Shown one piece after another: positions 1 to 7,754 of a DNA stretch of 36,019 bases (position 1 is its first letter; every line of letters starts with the position of its first letter). Source of the DNA: Bacteroidia bacterium (GTDB lineage Bacteria; Bacteroidota; Bacteroidia; JANWJV01). The translations under genes were made by a program, and so were the position numbers. The notes under the pieces are model-generated. The model did no database searches. It saw nothing but the letters and a program-made list of their open reading frames with translations, and was not told the DNA's origin. Where the stretch lies: assembly GCA_025451785.1 (NCBI GenBank), contig JANWJV010000075.1, positions 1 through 36,019 on the forward strand, read 5' to 3'.

Positions 1-120
1 CCTTGTTCTAACCTTGATATCATAAAGCGGCTTATCCGTAACCTCATCCAGAGCTACGATAAGCTGGGTTACCCCGATAAATGCAACGAGCTGAAGCTGC
101 TTCTAGAGGTTTTGAAGTAA
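1..120 (+). CDS. C-terminal fragment of a SirB1/transglutaminase-like protein (tentative)
   Basis: The first 120 bases are open in frame 1 and end in TAA. They encode 39 residues starting PCSNLDIIKRLIRNL and finishing in a leucine-rich helix (LKLLLEVLK). The pattern of a short helix with RNLIQSYDKLGYPDK, then a second amphipathic helix, resembles the C-terminal end of SirB1/transglutaminase-like proteins, where a similar 'LI.NLI..Y...GY.ek' stretch follows the core. This is recognition from memory of the family and rests on a short fragment. The gene begins outside the window, and its catalytic part cannot be examined here. Confidence 0.5.
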   Translation, partial: PCSNLDIIKRLIRNLIQSYDKLGYPDKCNELKLLLEVLK

Positions 121-167
121 ATTGCCCAATAATCAATATTCATTAATCAATAATCATTGTTCAATTG
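121..167. repeat. Period-7 array running into the miaE start
   Basis: From 121 the sequence divides into consecutive heptamers that all end in C (attgccc, aataatc, aatattc, attaatc, aataatc, attgttc), followed by aattg. The array fills the whole gap between the upstream stop and the TTG start codon of the next gene. Units are similar, not identical, but the register never slips. Confidence 0.75.
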
Positions 168-746
168 CTTGGATTAAAACTCCCTACAGACCCAAGGTGG
201 GTCAACATCGCTGAAAAGAACATCAGCGATATCCTTACCGATCATGCTTTCTGCGAGCAAAAGGCCTGCTCTAATGCCATTAGCATTATTGTGTTGTTTC
301 CTGAGCTTAGCGGTATGGTAAAAGAGCTGATGCAGATCGCCCAGGAGGAGTTGGATCACTTTAAACAGGTGCATGATAAATTGACAGAGCGCGGTTTTGT
401 AATGGGGCGTGAGCGGAAAGATGAATACGTAAACGAACTTTATTCATTCGTTCGCAAAGGACACGTGCGCGACATCATGTTGGTGGACCGGCTTCTTTTT
501 TCGGCTATGATCGAGGCTCGTAGCTGTGAGCGATTCAAGATACTTTCGGAGAACATTAAGGACCCTGACCTGGCAGCATTCTATCACGAGCTCATGATCA
601 GCGAGGCAGGGCACTATACTACCTTCCTGAAATTAGCCAAGGAAAACGCCAAGGGCCAGGATGTGGATAAGCGCTGGCAGGAGTTCCTGGATTTTGAAGG
701 GAAGATCATAGAGAAGTACGGGAAGAAGCAAACCATGCACGGCTGA
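165..746 (+). CDS. miaE: tRNA-(ms2io6A)-hydroxylase (MiaE-like)
   Basis: A 193-residue four-helix-bundle di-iron protein of the MiaE family. The family hydroxylates the isopentenyl side chain of 2-methylthio-N6-isopentenyladenosine at tRNA position 37. Carboxylate/histidine ligands typical of a ferritin-like di-iron site are visible: E31 (in CEQKA), E62 with H65 (EELDHF), E117 (IEARSCERF) and E147 with H150 (SEAGHY). The length is normal for the family. No ATG is available in frame upstream, and the N-terminus MLGLKLPTDPRW matches the conserved family start, so the gene starts at TTG (165). It stands alone, with a heptamer array on each side. Confidence 0.9.
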   Translation: MLGLKLPTDPRWVNIAEKNISDILTDHAFCEQKACSNAISIIVLFPELSGMVKELMQIAQEELDHFKQVHDKLTERGFVMGRERKDEYVNELYSFVRKGHVRDIMLVDRLLFSAMIEARSCERFKILSENIKDPDLAAFYHELMISEAGHYTTFLKLAKENAKGQDVDKRWQEFLDFEGKIIEKYGKKQTMHG

Positions 747-753
747 TCTACCA

Positions 754-823
754 ATTACTAATACAATAACTAATATACTTATCCTTACTTCTAATTGGTA
801 ATGGATTAGTAATTAGTAGATAA
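754..823. repeat. Period-7 array in a convergent intergenic region
   Basis: AT-rich heptamers (attacta, atacaat, aactaat, atactta, tccttac, ttctaat, tggtaat, ggattag, taattag, tagataa) keep one register between miaE and the convergent thioesterase gene. The right end of the array overlaps the last codons (STNY) of the thioesterase. The two halves are roughly inverted relative to each other, so a weak hairpin is possible. No U-tract terminator is seen. Confidence 0.6.
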
Positions 824-1207
824 CTTTCCTTTCCACTCCTCCGGTACGGGTATCGTTATGTTTTTCTCGTAGTCAAAACACACCACCACGCTAACGCCTT
901 TAGCCACTTCAATGTCCTTTCCATTCTCGGTTTTCACAATGGTATGTGTAAGGTCAAAGCTCTTATTGCCAATGCGGCTGCAGGTGGTCAGTACGCTAAC
1001 CTTGTCTTCGAGGAGGATCGGAACGATATAATCAATAACCACTTTCGCAAGGATCACGCCTTGTTTGGTCCAGTCGATCTTTACTGCCACCACATCCTCG
1101 AAATACATCATGCGGGCCAGTTCCAGGTAAGTGGCATGGTTGGCATTGTTCACGTGGCCCATTTTGTCCACGTCCTTGAAGCGTATTTGTATCGGTGTTC
1201 TATGCAT
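806..1207 (-). CDS. Acyl-CoA thioesterase, 4HBT/hotdog family
   Basis: A 133-residue single-hotdog protein of the 4-hydroxybenzoyl-CoA thioesterase class (YbgC/FadM-like). The signature DVDKMGHVNNANHATYLE sits at residues 12-29. D14 occupies the position of the catalytic aspartate, followed by the GHVNN loop at the start of the central helix. Members hydrolyse acyl-CoA or acyl-ACP thioesters; the substrate cannot be predicted from sequence. Its ATG overlaps the last 8 bases of the sugar dehydratase gene, so the two are co-transcribed and probably translationally coupled. The C-terminal four residues are encoded by a heptamer array and may not be conserved. Confidence 0.85.
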   Translation of the reverse strand: MHRTPIQIRFKDVDKMGHVNNANHATYLELARMMYFEDVVAVKIDWTKQGVILAKVVIDYIVPILLEDKVSVLTTCSRIGNKSFDLTHTIVKTENGKDIEVAKGVSVVVCFDYEKNITIPVPEEWKGKLSTNY

Positions 1208-3071
1208 CCAGTTTCTCGTATACCGAATTATTGCTTTTAAACTCCGGCACTATCGACTTCATCTTCTTTACGATCTCCATATTGTTCTGCCTGCCAAACA
1301 TCCCGATAAGATCATTGATCTCACCTGAAATGCCATTGAAGTCATATTCCTTCACCTTGGCGATCATGATCTGGCTGTGGTGGGTAGGGGTGGTGTTTTC
1401 GGCCGAGTTGAGCAGTTCTTCATAGAGCTTTTCACCAGGACGCAGTCCTGTATGCACGATCTGTATATCGCGGCCCAGCTTAAGTCCCGAAAGCTGTATC
1501 ATCTTCTCCGCTAGGTCGGCGATCCTTACCGATTTGCCCATGTCGAAGATGAAGATCTCTCCGCCCTTGCCCATAGCGCCCGCCTCCAATACCAATTGGC
1601 AGGCTTCGGGTATCGTCATGAAGTAACGGGTAATATCAGGATGGGTGATCGTTACCGGTCCGCCTTTTTCTATCTGTTCTCTAAAGCGCGGGATCACTGA
1701 TCCGCTGGAGCCTAATACGTTGCCAAAACGGGTAGTGATAAAACGGGTCTTTACGGTCTTGCCCAGGGCCTGCGCGTAGATCTCTGCAATGCGCTTTGAA
1801 GCTCCCATTATGTTGCTGGGATTCACGGCTTTATCTGTCGATATCATAACAAACCGTTCAATAGCATGTTCTACCGAAAGATCGGCGATCACCTTGGTGC
1901 CTAAAACGTTTGTCAAAATGGATTCTGAAGGGTTGTTCTCCATCATCGGCACATGCTTATAGGCCGCCGCGTGATATACCAATTGAGGTTTGAAAGTGCG
2001 GAACAGGTTATCCATACGTTCCCTGTTACGTACATCGCCTATCACGATCTCGCAGGAGCGCAGGCTGAACTTGTCCTTCAGCTCCATTTCCATATCGTAC
2101 AAAGGCGATTCGGCCTGGTCGAGCAGGATAAGCTGTGAAGGATTGTATCTGGCAACCTGCCTTACTATCTCGCTGCCAATAGAGCCAGCGGCGCCTGTTA
2201 CCAACACCACTTTGTCCTTTATCTGAGATCGGATGTTCTCTTCGTCGAGCTTAATGGGCGGGCGCTGCAACAGGTCTTCGATCTTAACCTTCTTGATCTG
2301 CCGGAAGCTCAGCTCCCCGTTTATCCAACTGCTAACTGGCGGTACGTTCAATATGCGGGTATTGAACTTCAAACAGGTATCAACGATGTTCTGCTTGCGT
2401 TCGGCAGGCAGGTTTTGTACGGATATGATGACATGCGCCACATCATTGGCCCGCAGCAGTTCCTCCAGCATCTCGAACTTATAGATATTCACACCCTCTA
2501 AGCTTTTGCCGGCCTTGGTCTTATCATCATCAATAAAAGCGATTACATCGTATTTGGTTCCCGCGTCGCGGTCTAAAGTGCGCTTGGTGATGATGCCCGA
2601 TTCTCCAGCTCCGAAAATGATCACGCTGGTCTTTTCCCTTCCGGGATTCTTTAGTTCGAAATAAAGTGCCTTGAACATAACCCGCAGGCTGATCATCAAA
2701 AAGGTGGTGGCCAGGTAATCTATAAGCACGATGGTGGTAGGCACCAGGTAAAGCGGATTGTGCAGGATCTCTGTGTTGAAGAAGTTGGCGGCAAGTATAA
2801 AGGCGCTGCCCAGTGTAACAACGATGAATATTCTTGCCGAATCCTTAGAGCTGGTATAGCGAACAATACCCGCATAGGTCTTCGAAAGCCAGAAACTAAG
2901 GGCCCGTATACCCAACGCGAAAGGAAACGCAATGTAGAAACGCTCTACTTCTGCCTGGGGAATGGTAAAGTTGAAGCGTAAAAGGTAGGCGAGCAGTAGG
3001 GAGGAAACGCAGATGCCGATGTCGATGGAAAAAATGATCCACCGGGGTGTGTTTCGCTCGAAGATCTTCAT
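1200..3071 (-). CDS. Membrane-bound UDP-sugar 4,6-dehydratase, PglF/CapD/WbpM family
   Basis: A 623-residue nucleoside-diphosphate-sugar epimerase/dehydratase. About four hydrophobic helices occupy residues 10-140. A first Rossmann-like domain (VIIFGAGESG) follows, then the extended SDR domain with the nucleotide loop VTGAAGSIGSE and the catalytic block STDKAVNPSNIMGASKR, in which a Met replaces the usual Tyr of YxxxK as in PglF/WbpM enzymes. The likely reaction is UDP-GlcNAc to the 4-keto-6-deoxy sugar, for glycan or O-glycosylation precursors. The reading frame extends to a TTG at 3080, but that codon lies inside a perfect minus-strand -7 element (3078-3085), so ATG 3071 (MKIFERNTPRW) is chosen. 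Partner-type enzymes (DegT aminotransferase, sugar transferase) lie at 20.2-22.0 kb. Confidence 0.9.
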   Translation of the reverse strand: MKIFERNTPRWIIFSIDIGICVSSLLLAYLLRFNFTIPQAEVERFYIAFPFALGIRALSFWLSKTYAGIVRYTSSKDSARIFIVVTLGSAFILAANFFNTEILHNPLYLVPTTIVLIDYLATTFLMISLRVMFKALYFELKNPGREKTSVIIFGAGESGIITKRTLDRDAGTKYDVIAFIDDDKTKAGKSLEGVNIYKFEMLEELLRANDVAHVIISVQNLPAERKQNIVDTCLKFNTRILNVPPVSSWINGELSFRQIKKVKIEDLLQRPPIKLDEENIRSQIKDKVVLVTGAAGSIGSEIVRQVARYNPSQLILLDQAESPLYDMEMELKDKFSLRSCEIVIGDVRNRERMDNLFRTFKPQLVYHAAAYKHVPMMENNPSESILTNVLGTKVIADLSVEHAIERFVMISTDKAVNPSNIMGASKRIAEIYAQALGKTVKTRFITTRFGNVLGSSGSVIPRFREQIEKGGPVTITHPDITRYFMTIPEACQLVLEAGAMGKGGEIFIFDMGKSVRIADLAEKMIQLSGLKLGRDIQIVHTGLRPGEKLYEELLNSAENTTPTHHSQIMIAKVKEYDFNGISGEINDLIGMFGRQNNMEIVKKMKSIVPEFKSNNSVYEKLDA

Positions 3072-3077
3072 GGCCTG

Positions 3078-3085
3078 CAAAGATA
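3078..3085 (-). promoter_or_regulatory. -7 promoter element (TATCTTTG) of the sugar dehydratase gene
   Basis: On the minus strand TATCTTTG matches the Bacteroidota sigma-ABfr -7 consensus TAnnTTTG. Only 6 nt separate its G from ATG 3071, predicting a leaderless or nearly leaderless transcript. It is placed back-to-back with the plus-strand element at 3097-3104. Confidence 0.7.
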
Positions 3086-3096
3086 GCCTAAAATCC

Positions 3097-3104
3097 TACT
3101 TTTG
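3097..3104 (+). promoter_or_regulatory. -7 promoter element (TACTTTTG) of the glycosyltransferase gene
   Basis: TACTTTTG is a perfect TAnnTTTG match, 14 nt before ATG 3119. The two divergent -7 elements are only 11 bp apart, so the -33 region of each overlaps the -7 of the other, and simultaneous firing of both promoters looks sterically difficult. Confidence 0.7.
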
Positions 3105-3118
3105 CGTTGAACAAGAGT

Positions 3119-4204
3119 ATGCCTAAAATACTTTTCATCGCCGCTCATCGTCCGGGGCGCTCTCCCAGCCAGCGCTTTCGCTTCGAACAATACCTCAGCT
3201 ATTTCGAAAGCCAGGGTTATCGTTGTGAGCTTTCATGGCTTATCTCCGAAGCGGATGATAAAGTGCTTTATAGTCCCGGGAAGCTCTTCGCCAAGCTCCG
3301 GCTCTTTCTTTCAAGCATAAGCAAACGTTCTATGGATGTTCGGCGCGCCAAAGACTACGACGTGGTGTTCGTGCAACGCGAGGCCTTCATGACAGGCTCT
3401 TACCGCTATGAGAAGCGCATCAGCAAAAGCGGCGCTAAGCTTGTTTTCGATTTCGATGATGCCCTTTGGCTCCTCGATACCTCTGACGCAAATAAAAAGC
3501 TCGATTGGCTCAAGGACCCTGGAAAAACAGCAAAGATCATTGCGGTTTCTCATGCGGTGATCGCTGGCAACGAATACCTGGCGACTTACGCGCGAAAACA
3601 CAATAAGAACGTTGTTGTTATTCCTACTACCATCGATACATCGGTCCACAAGAAAACACCTTCCGATAAAAAGGATGGGCGTATCTGTATCGGCTGGACG
3701 GGCAGCATCACAACAATCAAACATTTTGAATACGCTGTACCTTTTCTTCTTGAACTGAAGAAAAAATACGGCGATAAGATCTATTTCAAAGTGATCGGCG
3801 ATGATACTTACCGTAACGAAGCATTAGGCATTAAAGGCCATGCCTGGAAAGGAGATACAGAAGTGAAAGACCTTAGCGAGATCGACATTGGCATTATGCC
3901 TTTGCCCGATGATAAATGGGCAAAAGGTAAATGCGGCCTCAAAGGCCTTTCGTATATGGCTATGGAGATACCTGCGGTAATGTCGCCGGTTGGTGTGAAC
4001 GCCGAGATCATTGCTGAAGGCAGGAATGGCTTCTTGGCCTCCACCAATGCTGATTGGGTAGAGAAGATATCGAAGCTCATAGACGATGCCGCTCTAAGGC
4101 AACGCATCGGTGCCGAAGCAAGAAAGACCGTGGAAGAGAGGTACTCATTGAACTCCCAGAAGGAAAAGTACCTCGACTGCTTCCGGAAATTGTTAAGCGA
4201 ATAA
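3119..4204 (+). CDS. Glycosyltransferase, GT-B fold (GT4-like)
   Basis: About 361 residues with a GT-B layout. The N-terminal domain begins MPKILFIAAHRPG and includes the motif RSPSQRFRFEQY. The C-terminal nucleotide-sugar domain contains GWTGS, a DIGIMPLPDD stretch and a KGLSYMAMEIPAVMSPVGVN segment with the family's glycine/proline loop, ending in a GNGFLA-like segment and a C-terminal helix. It probably transfers a hexose from an activated sugar onto a lipid or glycan acceptor; the acceptor is unknown. The frame is open from TTG 3107, but ATG 3119 is preferred because it gives the usual N-terminus and 3107 directly abuts the promoter. It is divergent from the sugar dehydratase gene, consistent with surface-glycan work. 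Confidence 0.85.
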   Translation: MPKILFIAAHRPGRSPSQRFRFEQYLSYFESQGYRCELSWLISEADDKVLYSPGKLFAKLRLFLSSISKRSMDVRRAKDYDVVFVQREAFMTGSYRYEKRISKSGAKLVFDFDDALWLLDTSDANKKLDWLKDPGKTAKIIAVSHAVIAGNEYLATYARKHNKNVVVIPTTIDTSVHKKTPSDKKDGRICIGWTGSITTIKHFEYAVPFLLELKKKYGDKIYFKVIGDDTYRNEALGIKGHAWKGDTEVKDLSEIDIGIMPLPDDKWAKGKCGLKGLSYMAMEIPAVMSPVGVNAEIIAEGRNGFLASTNADWVEKISKLIDDAALRQRIGAEARKTVEERYSLNSQKEKYLDCFRKLLSE

Positions 4205-4207
4205 TTT

Positions 4208-4215
4208 TACATTTG
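4208..4215 (+). promoter_or_regulatory. -7 promoter element (TACATTTG) of gcvT-comB
   Basis: A perfect TAnnTTTG match just after the glycosyltransferase stop, 41 nt before the gcvT ATG. The predicted 5' leader consists almost entirely of the heptamer array at 4219-4257. Confidence 0.65.
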
Positions 4216-4218
4216 CAC

Positions 4219-4259
4219 TTAAATCCTAAATCCTAAATCCTAATTCCTAATTCCTAATG
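4219..4259. repeat. Period-7 array ending in the gcvT start codon
   Basis: Heptamers ttaaatc, ctaaatc, ctaaatc, ctaattc, ctaattc and ctaatgg keep one register. The last unit contains the ATG of gcvT, so the 5' untranslated region and the start codon are built from the array. No Shine-Dalgarno sequence is present. Confidence 0.85.
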
Positions 4260-5357
4260 GAAACCCTCACCACCCTTAAGAACACCGCCCTCACCAATAA
4301 GCACATTTCGCTTGGCGCCAAAATGGTGCCCTTTGCCGGCTACAATATGCCTGTGTCATACACAGGCCTTAACGAAGAGCATCTCACCGTAAGGAACGGT
4401 GTAGGGGTGTTTGATGTTTCACACATGGGTGAGTTCAGGCTCCGCGGCCCTAAAGCGCTCGATCTTATACAGCGCGTTACTTCTAACGATGCCTCCAAAT
4501 TGGGTGATGGCAAGGTGCAGTATTCCTGCCTTCCCAATGAAAAAGGAGGCATTATTGACGACCTGCTGGTATATCGCTACAATGAAGGCGAGTATTACCT
4601 GGTGGTGAATGCCTCCAACATCGAGAAGGATTGGAACTGGATAGAGAAGCACAATACCGAAGGAGTGGACATGAAGAACGTTTCTGAAGTAATGAGCCTG
4701 CTGGCCGTACAAGGTCCCCAGGCGATGGCTACCCTTCAAAAACTTACGGAGGTTGACCTTTCCAAGATGGAATACTACACCTTCACAGTAGATACCATGG
4801 CAGGAGTGGAGCATGTGATCATTTCCAATACTGGCTATACAGGAGCGGGAGGTTTTGAGATATACGTGAACAACGACAAGGCGGAACATATGTGGGACGC
4901 CATTTTTGAGGCGGGAAAAGAGTTCGGAATAAAACCGATCGGCCTTGGAGCACGCGATACCCTGAGGCTCGAAATGGGATTCTGTCTCTACGGAAACGAC
5001 ATTGATGATACTACATCTCCTTTGGAAGCTGGCCTTGGCTGGATCACCAAGTTTACCAAGGTGTTTACCAACTCCAAGTCGCTCATGGAACAAAAGGAAA
5101 AAGGTGTAGCGAAGAAGCTGGTGGGTTTTGAAATGATCGAACGCGGCATTCCCCGTCACGATTACGAGATCGCCGATGCTTCCGGTAATGTGATCGGCAA
5201 AGTAACTTCGGGCACACAGTCGCCCTCCCTTCAAAAGGGCATAGGTATGGGTTATGTGAAGACCGAGTTTTCCAAGGCTGATACTGAGATCTTCGTGAAG
5301 ATCCGCGACAAGGCGCTGAAAGCGAAAGTGGTGAAGGTACCTTTCCTGAAAAAATAA
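4257..5357 (+). CDS. gcvT: Aminomethyltransferase, glycine cleavage system T protein
   Basis: A 366-residue T protein, the normal length. In the glycine cleavage complex it transfers the aminomethyl carbon from lipoylated H protein to tetrahydrofolate, releasing ammonia and 5,10-methylene-THF. Visible family features are the N-terminal block [20 protein letters not shown], the segment [14 protein letters not shown], the folate-binding stretch [11 protein letters not shown], and [20 protein letters not shown] with [10 protein letters not shown]. The C-terminal barrel carries the usual [10 protein letters not shown] segment. comB starts 2 nt after the stop, so the two are co-transcribed. GcvH and GcvP are not in this window, so the complex is encoded at scattered loci. 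Confidence 0.97.
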   Translation: METLTTLKNTALTNKHISLGAKMVPFAGYNMPVSYTGLNEEHLTVRNGVGVFDVSHMGEFRLRGPKALDLIQRVTSNDASKLGDGKVQYSCLPNEKGGIIDDLLVYRYNEGEYYLVVNASNIEKDWNWIEKHNTEGVDMKNVSEVMSLLAVQGPQAMATLQKLTEVDLSKMEYYTFTVDTMAGVEHVIISNTGYTGAGGFEIYVNNDKAEHMWDAIFEAGKEFGIKPIGLGARDTLRLEMGFCLYGNDIDDTTSPLEAGLGWITKFTKVFTNSKSLMEQKEKGVAKKLVGFEMIERGIPRHDYEIADASGNVIGKVTSGTQSPSLQKGIGMGYVKTEFSKADTEIFVKIRDKALKAKVVKVPFLKK

Positions 5358-5359
5358 GT

Positions 5360-6091
5360 ATGAGCGAAGGGGCATCAGGAAATCAGAAAATAGAAGTTTG
5401 TTTTACCCCCGGCAATTACCCCATCTATAAAGCCGATGACGCCATTGTGGTGATCATCGATATCCTGCGTGCCACTTCCGCTATTTGCGCTGCCTTTGAA
5501 CATGGGGCAGAAAAGATCATACCCGTGGCTACTGTTGCAGAAGCTACGGAGTATAAAAAGAAAGGCTTCCTCGTAGGAGCCGAGCGCAACGGTCTGCAGC
5601 TCGAAGGTTTTGATTTTGGTAATTCCCCTCTCAGTTATATCAATGGCAATATAAAAGGCGCCACCATCGTGCTTACCACTACCAATGGTACACAGGCCAT
5701 TGATGTATCGAAAGACGCTTACAAAGTGGTGATCGGCTCTTTCCTTAACATCACTGCCTTGCGCGATTGGCTCATTAAAGAAGACCGTCGAGTGCTTTTG
5801 CTTTGCTCTGGCTGGAAAGACCGCTTTAACCTCGAGGATGCTATGTTCGCCGGGGCCTTGGTAGACCAGTTGAGCACTAATCCCGGTTTCGATGACCTTG
5901 GTGACTCGGCCCTCGCCGCGAAATATCTATTCCAAACGGGCTTCAAGAATCCCTACCGTTTCCTCGCCAACTCCTCACACAAGGAGCGTCTTGCCAAGCT
6001 CGGTCTTAAGGACGATATCAAATACTGTCTCCAGGTCGATAAGACCAGCGTCATCCCCATCCTGCGCGATGGCGCTCTGGTAAAGATGTAA
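5360..6091 (+). CDS. comB: 2-phosphosulfolactate phosphatase family protein (ComB-like)
   Basis: A 243-residue ComB-family protein. The conserved N-terminal block VVIIDILRATSAICAAFEHG, the central TTTNGTQAI and the signature CSGWKDRFNLEDAMFAGALV are all present. In methanogens ComB dephosphorylates 2-phosphosulfolactate during coenzyme M synthesis. Bacteroidota do not make coenzyme M, so here the substrate is more likely sulfolactate in sulfonolipid or other sulfonate metabolism, or another Mg-dependent phosphoester; this is inference. ATG 5360 follows gcvT after 2 nt, making a two-gene operon. The pairing with gcvT suggests no obvious shared pathway. Confidence 0.88.
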   Translation: MSEGASGNQKIEVCFTPGNYPIYKADDAIVVIIDILRATSAICAAFEHGAEKIIPVATVAEATEYKKKGFLVGAERNGLQLEGFDFGNSPLSYINGNIKGATIVLTTTNGTQAIDVSKDAYKVVIGSFLNITALRDWLIKEDRRVLLLCSGWKDRFNLEDAMFAGALVDQLSTNPGFDDLGDSALAAKYLFQTGFKNPYRFLANSSHKERLAKLGLKDDIKYCLQVDKTSVIPILRDGALVKM

Positions 6092-6100
6092 GGGATAATA

Positions 6101-6142
6101 TTCGCTTATCCGCTAATTCGCTCATTCACTCATTATCTTTGT
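6101..6142. repeat. Period-7 array containing a promoter
   Basis: Units ttcgctt, atccgct, aattcgc, tcattca, ctcatta and tctttgt hold a 7-bp register between comB and the next gene. The last two units together make the -7 element TATCTTTG (6134-6141), so the array supplies the promoter. Confidence 0.65.
6134..6141 (+). promoter_or_regulatory. -7 promoter element (TATCTTTG) of the S1/P1-like gene
   Basis: A perfect TAnnTTTG match. Its G is 4 nt before the GTG start at 6146, which predicts transcription starting at or next to the start codon. Confidence 0.7.
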
Positions 6143-6145
6143 TCC

Positions 6146-7105
6146 GTGAAAAAGACGGTTCTGATAATGATCGGGTTGTTCTTCGTACCGTATGGTGCAA
6201 AGCCCTGGGGTTTCTTCGCCCATCGCCACATCAACCGCATGGCGGTATTCTCATTGCCTCCTGCCATGGTGGGGTTTTATAAGAAGCACATCGAGTACAT
6301 TACCGATCATGCCGTTGACCCCGACAAGCGCCGCTGCTGTGACCCGGAAGAAGCGGCCAGGCATTATATAGACCTCGATCATTATAATGCCGAACAGGTG
6401 CTGCCCAAGCGCTGGGACCAGGCAGTGGTACTTCATACAGAAGACAGCCTCCAGGCTTATGGTATCTTGCCCTGGAACCTTCAAAGAGTATTCTGGCGTT
6501 TAACAGAAGCTTTCAAAAGACAAGATGTGGATGCCATTTTGCGTTACTCATCTGACATAGGCCATTACCTGGCCGATGCACACGTGCCTTTACATACTAC
6601 GGAGAACTATAACGGACAATTAACCGGGCAGAAAGGCATCCATGCCTTTTGGGAATCACGTTTGCCGGAACTTTTTTCTGGAGACTATGATTACCTGGTT
6701 GGGAGAGCTATCTATTTCGATGATCCTGCTGAAATGGTATGGAAGGCAGTAAGGGAAAGTTTTGCGGCTAAAGATTCGGTGTTGCTGTTGGAGGCGGAGC
6801 TGACAAAGCAATTTCCCACCGACCGCAAATACAGCATGGGGCAAAAAGGAAATAAGAGCGCTGCTGTTTATTCCGAAGAATATTCAGCGGCTTATAGCAA
6901 AAAGCTAAACGGAATGGTAGAACGTCGTATGAAGGCCTCCATCATCACCATCGCTTCTTTTTGGTATAGCGCCTGGGTGAATGCCGGTCAGCCCGATCTT
7001 CAGCGAATGGAGCTCAAGGAGGTTTCGGATTCGCTCAAGAAAGCCAATGAGGCTGAATTGGAGAAATGGAAGAATATGAAGATCAGTAACGACAGGGAGG
7101 AGTAG
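6146..7105 (+). CDS. Secreted zinc-dependent S1/P1 nuclease or phospholipase C-like protein
   Basis: A 319-residue exported protein with an N-terminal hydrophobic signal (residues 3-18) followed by WGFFAHRHIN. In the S1/P1 nuclease and zinc phospholipase C fold the mature N-terminal Trp and spaced His/Asp residues bind three zinc ions. Here W21, H26/H28, D58 or D60, H73 with D76 (RHYIDLD), H140/D144/H146/H150 (GHYLADAHVPLHT) and H166/E170 (GIHAFWESR) fit this scheme. The likely role is periplasmic or secreted cleavage of nucleic acid or phospholipid, perhaps for phosphate scavenging; the two activities cannot be separated from sequence. The start is GTG at 6146, with a promoter 4 nt upstream. 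The C-terminal 30 residues are a charged helix. Confidence 0.82.
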   Translation: MKKTVLIMIGLFFVPYGAKPWGFFAHRHINRMAVFSLPPAMVGFYKKHIEYITDHAVDPDKRRCCDPEEAARHYIDLDHYNAEQVLPKRWDQAVVLHTEDSLQAYGILPWNLQRVFWRLTEAFKRQDVDAILRYSSDIGHYLADAHVPLHTTENYNGQLTGQKGIHAFWESRLPELFSGDYDYLVGRAIYFDDPAEMVWKAVRESFAAKDSVLLLEAELTKQFPTDRKYSMGQKGNKSAAVYSEEYSAAYSKKLNGMVERRMKASIITIASFWYSAWVNAGQPDLQRMELKEVSDSLKKANEAELEKWKNMKISNDREE

Positions 7106-7107
7106 AT

Positions 7108-7149
7108 GATTTTTGATTGTGGATTTTTGATTTTAGATTTGTGATGTGC
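7108..7149. repeat. Perfectly phased period-7 array carrying promoter and start codon
   Basis: Six consecutive units all begin with GAT: gattttt, gattgtg, gattttt, gatttta, gatttgt, gatgtgc. The array begins directly after the stop of the S1/P1-like gene. It includes the -7 element TAGATTTG and the GTG start at 7146. This is the cleanest heptamer array in the window. Confidence 0.88.
7134..7141 (+). promoter_or_regulatory. -7 promoter element (TAGATTTG) of the CHAP gene cluster
   Basis: A perfect TAnnTTTG match inside the heptamer array, with 4 nt between its G and the GTG start at 7146. The spacing equals that of the preceding gene. Confidence 0.65.
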
Positions 7150-7754
7150 GTAGGTTTCTGAAGTATTTCTTGATCTCTCTGACACTGCTGATAGTTGTCT
7201 ATCTCGTCTTCTTTAGCTCCCGTTATCCACTTAAGTACATCGTTCACTCCATCAATGTTGGCGATTCACTCGACTCATTTAACGATGTGGTGGTTTATAA
7301 CAACGGTACGCAGTACGCGAAGAGTCACGGCAAGCATTACGCGAAGGACAGCGCTTATTATTACGGTAAAAAGTGGCAGTGCGTGGAATTCATAAAACGT
7401 TATTATTACGACCACTACAATTATAAATTCCCCGATGGTTCAGGACACGCTAAGGATTTCTTCAACAAGGACCTTGACGGTGGTGCTCTCAATAAACGCC
7501 GGGGTCTTTTGCAATACAGGAACGCTGGCAATGTGGCTCCCAAAGTAGGAGATATCCTGGTGTTCGACGGAAGCTTTGGCCATGTGGCCATTGTTACGAA
7601 AGTGGAGGAGGAGAGCCTCGAGGTGATCCAGCAAAACATCTATATGCGTCCCCGCCAGGAGTTCTCGCTCAAAAAGGAAAAAGGTGATTACTTTGTTGGG
7701 CTGGGCGATAAAGAACCCCTTGGCTGGCTGCGCCTTGCAGCTTCTTCTCAATGA
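7146..7754 (+). CDS. Membrane-anchored CHAP-domain amidase/peptidase
   Basis: A 202-residue protein with one N-terminal transmembrane segment (about residues 7-24) and a CHAP (NlpC/P60-like) domain. The catalytic cysteine is C79 in KKWQCVEFIKRYY; the histidine is H146 in GDILVFDGSFGHVAIV, followed by the usual LEVIQQN strand that normally holds the polar third residue. CHAP enzymes cleave peptidoglycan amide bonds or glutathionylspermidine-type amides. The WQCVEF form resembles the amidase half of glutathionylspermidine synthetase/amidase and related envelope enzymes. The start is GTG 7146 (MRRFLKYF). The stop overlaps the next ATG by 4 nt (ATGA), indicating coupled translation with the CHAT-like protein. 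Confidence 0.85.
   Translation: MRRFLKYFLISLTLLIVVYLVFFSSRYPLKYIVHSINVGDSLDSFNDVVVYNNGTQYAKSHGKHYAKDSAYYYGKKWQCVEFIKRYYYDHYNYKFPDGSGHAKDFFNKDLDGGALNKRRGLLQYRNAGNVAPKVGDILVFDGSFGHVAIVTKVEEESLEVIQQNIYMRPRQEFSLKKEKGDYFVGLGDKEPLGWLRLAASSQ

Noticed and set aside
4419-5375. 318-codon minus-strand open frame
   Set aside because: It lies opposite gcvT, has no recognisable family and owes its length to codon bias of the real gene.
7108-7149. Heptamer arrays as CRISPR or iterons
   Set aside because: There is no spacer structure and no cas genes; units are too short and variable, and no replication initiator is nearby.
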